Shown here: positions 59,153 to 64,000 of the stretch, one piece after another
Numbering within the stretch: position 1 is the stretch's first letter
Layout: each line of letters starts with the position of its first letter
Assembly: GCA_033296685.1 (NCBI GenBank)
Contig: MU854358.1
Span: forward strand, 1-64,000
Direction: 5' to 3'
Length of the DNA: 64,000 nt
DNA from: Parachaetomium inaequale
Lineage: Eukaryota; Ascomycota; Sordariomycetes; Sordariales; Chaetomiaceae
Notes under the pieces: generated by a model
Database searches by the model: none
What the model was told of the DNA's origin: nothing
The model's input: the letters and a program-made list of their open reading frames with translations, nothing else
Translations under genes and position numbers: made by a program

Positions 59153-59569
59153 ATGCCTTCCTACATCGTATGTTCACCCGCGCGACAGCTACTCTTCTCC
59201 AGCTGACGGCATTAGGTAATTTGCAAATCTACCGCAACCCCCCCGAAGGTCGAGGCGTAAGGAGCCTTCCTGTTGATACTTGCATACCTGGCCAGCATAG
59301 GTAGGTATATATGGATGGCGGACACGGCGCAGGGCCAAGCAGTATGCCCGCGAGAAGGGCGCCACAGTCGGTGCCGACTACGCCGTGCTCAACGGCTTCC
59401 AGTAGGATGCCCTCCCGGAACCCAACGGCCCACCGGGGGCGACATGCTGATGCGAATGGCGGCGCACAGGGTTAGCTTTGACGACGACGTGGACGCTCTC
59501 GACACCATGCGGCGCCTTGACAGCGTCGATAGTGTCGAAATAGACCAGGAGATTGAGATCCAATCATAG
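59153..59569 (+). CDS. I9-type proteinase inhibitor, paralogue 3
   Basis: This is the third member of the array, with exons 59153-59167 (15 nt), 59216-59256 (41), 59333-59401 (69) and 59470-59569 (100). Introns are GTATGT..TTAG, GTAAGG..GCAG and GTAGGA..ACAG. The 74-aa product reads MPSYIVICKSTATPPKVEA, AKQYAREKGATVGADYAVLN, GFQVSFDDDVDALDTMRRLD, SVDSVEIDQEIEIQS. It shares VICN/K, NGFQVSFDDD and the intron sequences around the splice sites with paralogue 2. These two are therefore the younger duplicates, with paralogue 1 more distant. It keeps the full-length acidic C-terminal strand. A GGCGGGCGAT 10-mer repeated three times follows the stop at 59580-59611. Confidence 0.83.
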
Positions 59570-59942
59570 AAGACAGGGGGGCGGGCGATGGCGGGCGATG
59601 GCAGGCGATAGCACTCAAGAGATAGCGCTACCTAGGTACCTTTGGTAGTTGATTGAAAAGTGTTGTCCGTGCCATGGAGGTCTTTGTTGATTGATGACCG
59701 AACTGGAAGCAAGCCCTCGCTGCAGAGCTGAGAGCAGAGGACGGGAGCAAAAAGGCGGGCGGCTCGATGCGGTTAGACCCTCTAGCTGTCGTCATAGGCG
59801 CCGAGTCGGTGCCCAGATCCATCTCCATCCCAGCCAGTGAGCCCACTGCATGTGCCCGCCCCTGACAAGAGTCATCAACTATCCAAGCATAATTGTGGAT
59901 TGTACATACATACACCAGCCCCCTCTGCGCAAACATGCCGAC
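59570..59942. other. upstream region of the dehydrogenase kinase gene
   Basis: It contains a 10-bp tandem repeat, TACCTAGGTACC (59629-59640), and a diverged copy of the promoter segment found before I9 gene 3. Confidence 0.6.
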
Positions 59943-61484
59943 ATGAGACACAGCATTGCGAGGCCGCTGGCGTGTATCCCCAGGGCCGTCCAAGGGGCCC
60001 ATTGCGCCCGGAGAGCGTCGTCGACGCTGCACCACCCGAAGGACCCCTCGCCTGCCCACCACCGCCCGCAAGGCCACCTCCATCGCGATCGCGATCGCCG
60101 CCGCCATGAGGCCGACGTCGTCCCCCACCTGGCCAAGCAGCCGCTGCACCCGTTGAGTCTCGCCGATCTCGTCAAGTAGGGCCTCCTCCTCCTGCTTCCA
60201 TTGTCAGTCACCGCCTAACTGTGCTTTCCCAGACACGGCCGCCCTCCGCTGTCGGCCGAGGCCCTGCTGGCGTCGGCCCGCTTCACCCTCTCGCTGCTGC
60301 CCATCCGCCTGGCCCACCGCATCCAAGCGCTGCGCAACCTCCCGTACATCGTCGTGTCCAACCCCAACATCAGCAGGATCTACAACAACTACCAGCACTC
60401 GCTCTCGACCCTGCTGCCCTGGCAGGGCCGCACCATCAGCAACCTGGAGGATGAGATACGCTTCACCGAGGTGCTGGCCGAGCTCGTGCAGACGCACACC
60501 GACACCATCCCCATCCTCGCCCGCGGCTTCCTCGAGTGCCGCAAGTACATCTCGCCCGCCGAGGTGACGCGCTTCCTCGACGAGCACCTGCGCGCCCGCA
60601 TCGGCACGCGCCTCGTCGCCGAGCAGCACATCGCTTTACACTTTAGCAGCACGCCGCACTTCGACCCGGCCGCGAGCCCGACCCCGTGCCCCGAACACCC
60701 CAGCTACATCGGCGTCATCGACACGGCCCTGCGCCCGGCCTCGACCGTCGACTCGTGCGGCGGCTTCGTCGCCGACATCTGCGAGCTCAACTACGGCGTC
60801 CGCCCGCAGTGGCTTGTCGACGGCGAGCCCGACACCACCTTTGCCTTTGTGCCCATGCACCTCGAGTACATCATCACCGAGCTGCTCAAAAACGCCTTCC
60901 GCGCGACCGTCGAGAACGGCATGAACCGCGAGCCGGTGGTCATCACCATCGCCCCGGAGCCGCCCGAGGTCAAGCAGCCAACAACCAAGAAACAACAGGG
61001 AGGTGAAGTCCGCCTCTCCCCGCCGCGCGAGTCCCGCGGCGCCTTCGACCGCGACGCCATCGCCCCGCTCGACGACAACGCCCCCGGCGTGACCATCCGC
61101 ATCCGCGACCGCGGCGGCGGCATCGGCCCCGACGTGCTGCCCCACATCTGGAGCTACTCCTTCACCACCTTTAGCGAGTCGGACGACGACGTGCCGGGGA
61201 GCAGGCCGTCGTCGTGGGGGAGCAGTAGTAGCATCAGCAGCAGCGACATCAGCAGCAACAGCTATGGCTACGGCTACGGTAGTAACAACGGTGGCGACGA
61301 CGCCCTGAGCGTCATCTCGGCCGCCAGCAACGGGAACGGCTCGTCCATTGCCGGGCTGGGCTACGGCCTGCCGCTGAGCAGAGCGTATGCCGAGTACTTT
61401 GGCGGGGGCATCGCCGTGCAGAGCTTGCATGGGTGGGGGACGGATGTTTATTTGAGGCTGAAGGGGGTCGGGAGGATTGGGTGA
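59943..61484 (+). CDS. mitochondrial pyruvate/branched-chain 2-oxo acid dehydrogenase kinase
   Basis: The predicted product is a 494-aa GHKL-fold serine kinase that would inactivate the PDH or BCKDH complex in the mitochondrial matrix. Exons are 59943-60175 and 60233-61484; the intron is 57 nt (GTAGGG..CCCAG) with a CTAAC branch motif. The N-terminus MRHSIARPLACIPRAVQGAH is a likely presequence. The BCDHK N-terminal helical domain has GRPPLSAEALLASARFTLS and RLAHRIQALRNLPYIVVSNP. The ATP-lid motifs are N-box ELLKNAFRATVEN, G1 IRDRGGGIGPDVLPHIWSYS and G2 GLGYGLPLSRAYAEYFGG. An Asn/Ser/Gly-rich loop (about 400-445) interrupts the nucleotide domain. PDH versus BCKDH preference cannot be read from sequence. 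An alternative 3' exon (61603-61648) could replace the last codons. The upstream region is shared with the I9 array. Confidence 0.88.
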
Positions 61485-62548
61485 GTATTTATTTACATTC
61501 ATTCACTACCGTGACACTATACTACACTGTTCTTGGGGGTTGTGATGGGAGAGGGGAGGAGAGAGAACTTGATTGCTAATGCGAGATTTTTTGGGGGGTT
61601 AGGCAGGAGACGACGGCTATCCCGAGGGGGGCGCAGGGGGGGGAATAGGAGGTGGACGGGAAAGAGGGAGATACCAGGAGGCAAGATAGAATAAAGAGGC
61701 GTTCTTTTTGGCAGTGGGCGATGGGTATAGGATGGCTATGGCGTTGGAAGGCAGGCGGGTTTGTTTAGCGGTGATGATATCACGTAGAGACAGGGACTAG
61801 CGATCAAGCCGATATTTTAGCACTGTTTTCTTGCTTTGCTCGTCTTCGTTTTATATCTCATCGTTCTGCCTTGATTCCTCTTCTTCGTTCTATTTACGTT
61901 TTTTTTTCTGCTTCCATTTTGGGGCTTCCTCTGATTACAGCTTCCTCACGAACTATCGCGGCTACATGGGCAAAAGGACATCCTTGCGCTGCGAAGGCCT
62001 CGCATCCCTTGTATTGGCCCCGATAGGAACCCAGGGTCTCCAAGATAGACTGAGGGAACAATATTTCCTCCGCGCATACCTACATTAGCATGACTGGCGA
62101 GTATAGGGGACTGCATGCTTTGGTAGGCTGTATTTGAGAAAGAGCTACAGGTTGTCTAGAGAGGGGGAGAGAGAAGGGTGAAGATGAGCGATCGGCGAAA
62201 AGAAAGAGGCAGGGGGGACGAAGTAAAGACTTATCAAAAGAGGGGGGAAAAAAAAAGGAATAGAGATAGGAAGTTAATTTACATACTGTTAATCACTGCC
62301 AGTAGACGTTCTAACGACTCAATGGTACGTCGGGTCCAAATTATTCGTGCTTCTAAAGACCTCAGCGGCCTCTTTTTTCGTGTTATTAACCACCCAGTCT
62401 GACAGACGGGCCGACGAATACATGTACCCAGATGTACCCTCTGAAATACCCTCACAGTTAACCCCATACCTAAACCGGTGTGAACCCATAACAATCTTGA
62501 CTATACAATGTCCTCCAGGGCCATCCATTCTTTTTTGTCTCGGTCGCC
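61485..62548. other. intergenic region, kinase 3' flank and hypothetical gene 3' flank
   Basis: It includes a possible alternative last exon of the kinase (61603-61648). Otherwise it is AT-richer DNA with no recognisable gene. Confidence 0.55.
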
Positions 62549-63949
62549 CTACCCAGCCGTCGACTGCAAACTGTTCCTGCGCGACCTAGACCACACGCCC
62601 TTTAGATACGGCAAGCTCATGCGCTTGTCCTTGGCCTTGAGCGACCTCGGGAAATAGAGCGAGACCCTGCGCAGCTTGTCCCTCCACGCCTGCGTGTCTT
62701 CTTCTTCTTCTTCCTCCTCCTCCTCCTCCTCCTCCTCCTCCTCTGCGTCAAAGTCACAAGCGGGTGTGTTGTCGTTGTCGTCAGCTGCCTTCTGCTGCTC
62801 ATCGCCGCCGTCTCCCCTTTCCACCCCGGCCCACTCTCCCTTTTCAACCTCATCATCATCAACAGGCCGTCCTCCGCTTTCCTCCCGATGATCGACGCTT
62901 ACTACTACCCCCTCAGCCCACTTACTCTCTTCACCACCCCCCTCAACCACCCTCTCCCCAACCCCAAACAAACCCACCGCACCCCCCTCCCCAACCATGG
63001 TACTGGTCGTCGTCGTCGTCGTCGTAGTAGTAGTCACCATCACAGCCATCTGCGTCCCCATCCCTTTGTCCTCCTCCCTCTCCCCCTCCTTTTCAGGCCA
63101 CGCCGCCTTGGACTCGGCCTCAGACGCCGCCGCGGCGGCGCGCGCCCAGATATCCTCGGCAAAGACCACCGTGCCCGGCGTGAAGCAGGGCGATAGCGGA
63201 CTGAGCATTGACATGGATCCGACGGACCCTGTAGACCTCGCTGAGCCAGCTGAGCCTGCTGAGTTTGCTGAACCAGACCCACAGGAGGAGGAGAAGTAAT
63301 CTGCTGATGATTGGCGGTCTGTGGTTGCGCTGGCGGGCGTGGTTTCCTCCTGCTCCGCCTCCTCCTCCTCGGGTTGAGAGGGGTGGTGTTCATGTTGATG
63401 GTAGTGTTGTACTGGCAGTGGCAGCGGCTGCTGCCGTTCCTGGTAGGGACTGAGACAGCACACCTCGCCTATACTCAACACAGGCTGGGGTGGGGGGTAG
63501 ACCAGCGGCGGCGGCGGTTGCCACAGGAGTGCCTGCTGGTGTTGCTGGTGCTGCTGCTGTTGTTGGTGCTGGTGCACCAGCATCCAGCGGTCCCTACTCT
63601 GCAGCTCGACGTGGATCTCGCCCAGCCGCAGGAGGATGAGCTGTTCCTGCTGAGTGCTCTCGGCGATTTTGGCTCTGACCAGGGACGCTTCCTTCTTGCA
63701 TTTCTTGGTCTCGGCTGGTGTTGCTGTTGTGGACCCCGCCGCGAGGCGGGCCTCGACGGCGGCGTAGCGGTGGAAGAGGCGGGTTGCGCGGGCGCCCTGC
63801 TTCTGCAGGTCGTGGAGCAGGTAGGCGCGCTCGCGGTGCAGTTCCTCCAGGGGCCGGGGGTCCAGGCTTTGGACGGCCTGCATGTAGGTGCTTGCCGGGG
63901 AGAAGGGGGGTTGGTGGAAGCTGGGGGACTTGGGGATTGTCGGTGACAT
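62549..63949 (-). CDS. hypothetical low-complexity protein
   Basis: The gene is a single exon encoding 466 aa; I do not recognise a family. Residues about 25-130 look helical or coiled-coil (LEELHRERAYLLHDLQKQGA, then ESTQQEQLILLRLGEIHVEL). A Gln/His-rich stretch near 125-145, a Ser/Gly/Ala stretch near 220-245, a Thr run near 310 and a Glu run near 410 follow. The C-terminus is basic and looks conserved-like: DTQAWRDKLRRVSLYFPRSL, then LPYLKGVWSRSRRNSLQST. Serine in RRVSL and RRNSL fits basophilic kinase consensus sites. The reading frame stays open across compositionally different blocks, which supports a real gene, but the microsatellite-like codon runs leave some doubt. The 5' end is close to the window edge, and an upstream exon cannot be excluded. 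Confidence 0.6.
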   Translation of the reverse strand: MSPTIPKSPSFHQPPFSPASTYMQAVQSLDPRPLEELHRERAYLLHDLQKQGARATRLFHRYAAVEARLAAGSTTATPAETKKCKKEASLVRAKIAESTQQEQLILLRLGEIHVELQSRDRWMLVHQHQQQQQHQQHQQALLWQPPPPLVYPPPQPVLSIGEVCCLSPYQERQQPLPLPVQHYHQHEHHPSQPEEEEAEQEETTPASATTDRQSSADYFSSSCGSGSANSAGSAGSARSTGSVGSMSMLSPLSPCFTPGTVVFAEDIWARAAAAASEAESKAAWPEKEGEREEDKGMGTQMAVMVTTTTTTTTTTSTMVGEGGAVGLFGVGERVVEGGGEESKWAEGVVVSVDHREESGGRPVDDDEVEKGEWAGVERGDGGDEQQKAADDNDNTPACDFDAEEEEEEEEEEEEEEEDTQAWRDKLRRVSLYFPRSLKAKDKRMSLPYLKGVWSRSRRNSLQSTAG

Positions 63950-64000
63950 GGTGGTGGTTAGACGGGGACGGATCTTCGGCCGGGCTCCTTCCTTGTTGGT

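Overview
The window looks like nuclear DNA of a filamentous ascomycete, most likely a Sordariomycete close to Chaetomiaceae/Sordariales. Coding DNA is GC-rich. Genes are split by short GT..AG introns, about 47-130 nt, many with CTAAC/CTGAC branch motifs. The gene set is typical of such fungi: class V and VII chitin synthases with myosin-like domains, a Zn2Cys6 regulator, an Msb2-type signalling mucin and a secreted GH93 enzyme. The order assignment is inference. I built the exon models by hand from splice signals and reading frame; none is backed by transcript data.

Layout, left to right. (1) 1-3590: a low-complexity poly-C edge, then a large F-box protein (+). (2) 3591-4900: repeats only. 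(3) 4901-6882: a Zn2Cys6 transcription factor (-) that needs a 3-nt microexon. (4) 6883-9313: a dispersed repeat copy and an intron-containing tRNA-Glu. (5) 9314-10752: ALG7 (+). (6) 11295-12469: a secreted GH93 arabinanase-like enzyme (-). (7) 13199-14758: SEH1-like WD40 protein (+). (8) 15388-17087: an MFS anion:cation symporter-type transporter (-). (9) 18863-20986: MSB2 signalling mucin (-), followed by a 7.8-kb region with no convincing gene. (10) 28754-29409: FKBP12 in six exons (+). (11) 30493-33730: UBA1 ubiquitin-activating enzyme (+). (12) 34399-36034: ECM4/GTO-type glutathione transferase (+), then tRNA-Leu. (13) 37577-52101: head-to-head class V (-) and class VII (+) chitin synthases around a 3.3-kb shared upstream region. 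(14) 52710-52734: an assembly gap. (15) 52958-56708: BMS1 ribosome-biogenesis GTPase (-). (16) 57401-59569: three tandem I9-type proteinase-B-inhibitor paralogues with almost identical exon structure (+). (17) 59943-61484: a mitochondrial PDH/BCKDH kinase (+). (18) 62549-63949: a low-complexity hypothetical protein (-).

Most genes are housekeeping: ubiquitin activation, N-glycan initiation, nuclear pore/SEA complex, small-subunit assembly, prolyl isomerisation and mitochondrial dehydrogenase control. A cell-wall and surface-signalling theme also runs through the window: MSB2, two chitin synthases, ALG7 and GH93. The tandem I9 array is the clearest local expansion. I found no CRISPR array, virus, complete transposon or biosynthetic cluster. 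The least expected items are the 3-nt microexon, the I9 array with its duplicated promoters, the splice-site-bearing tandem repeat at about 3.95-4.37 kb, and a two-copy foldback/GA-rich repeat family.
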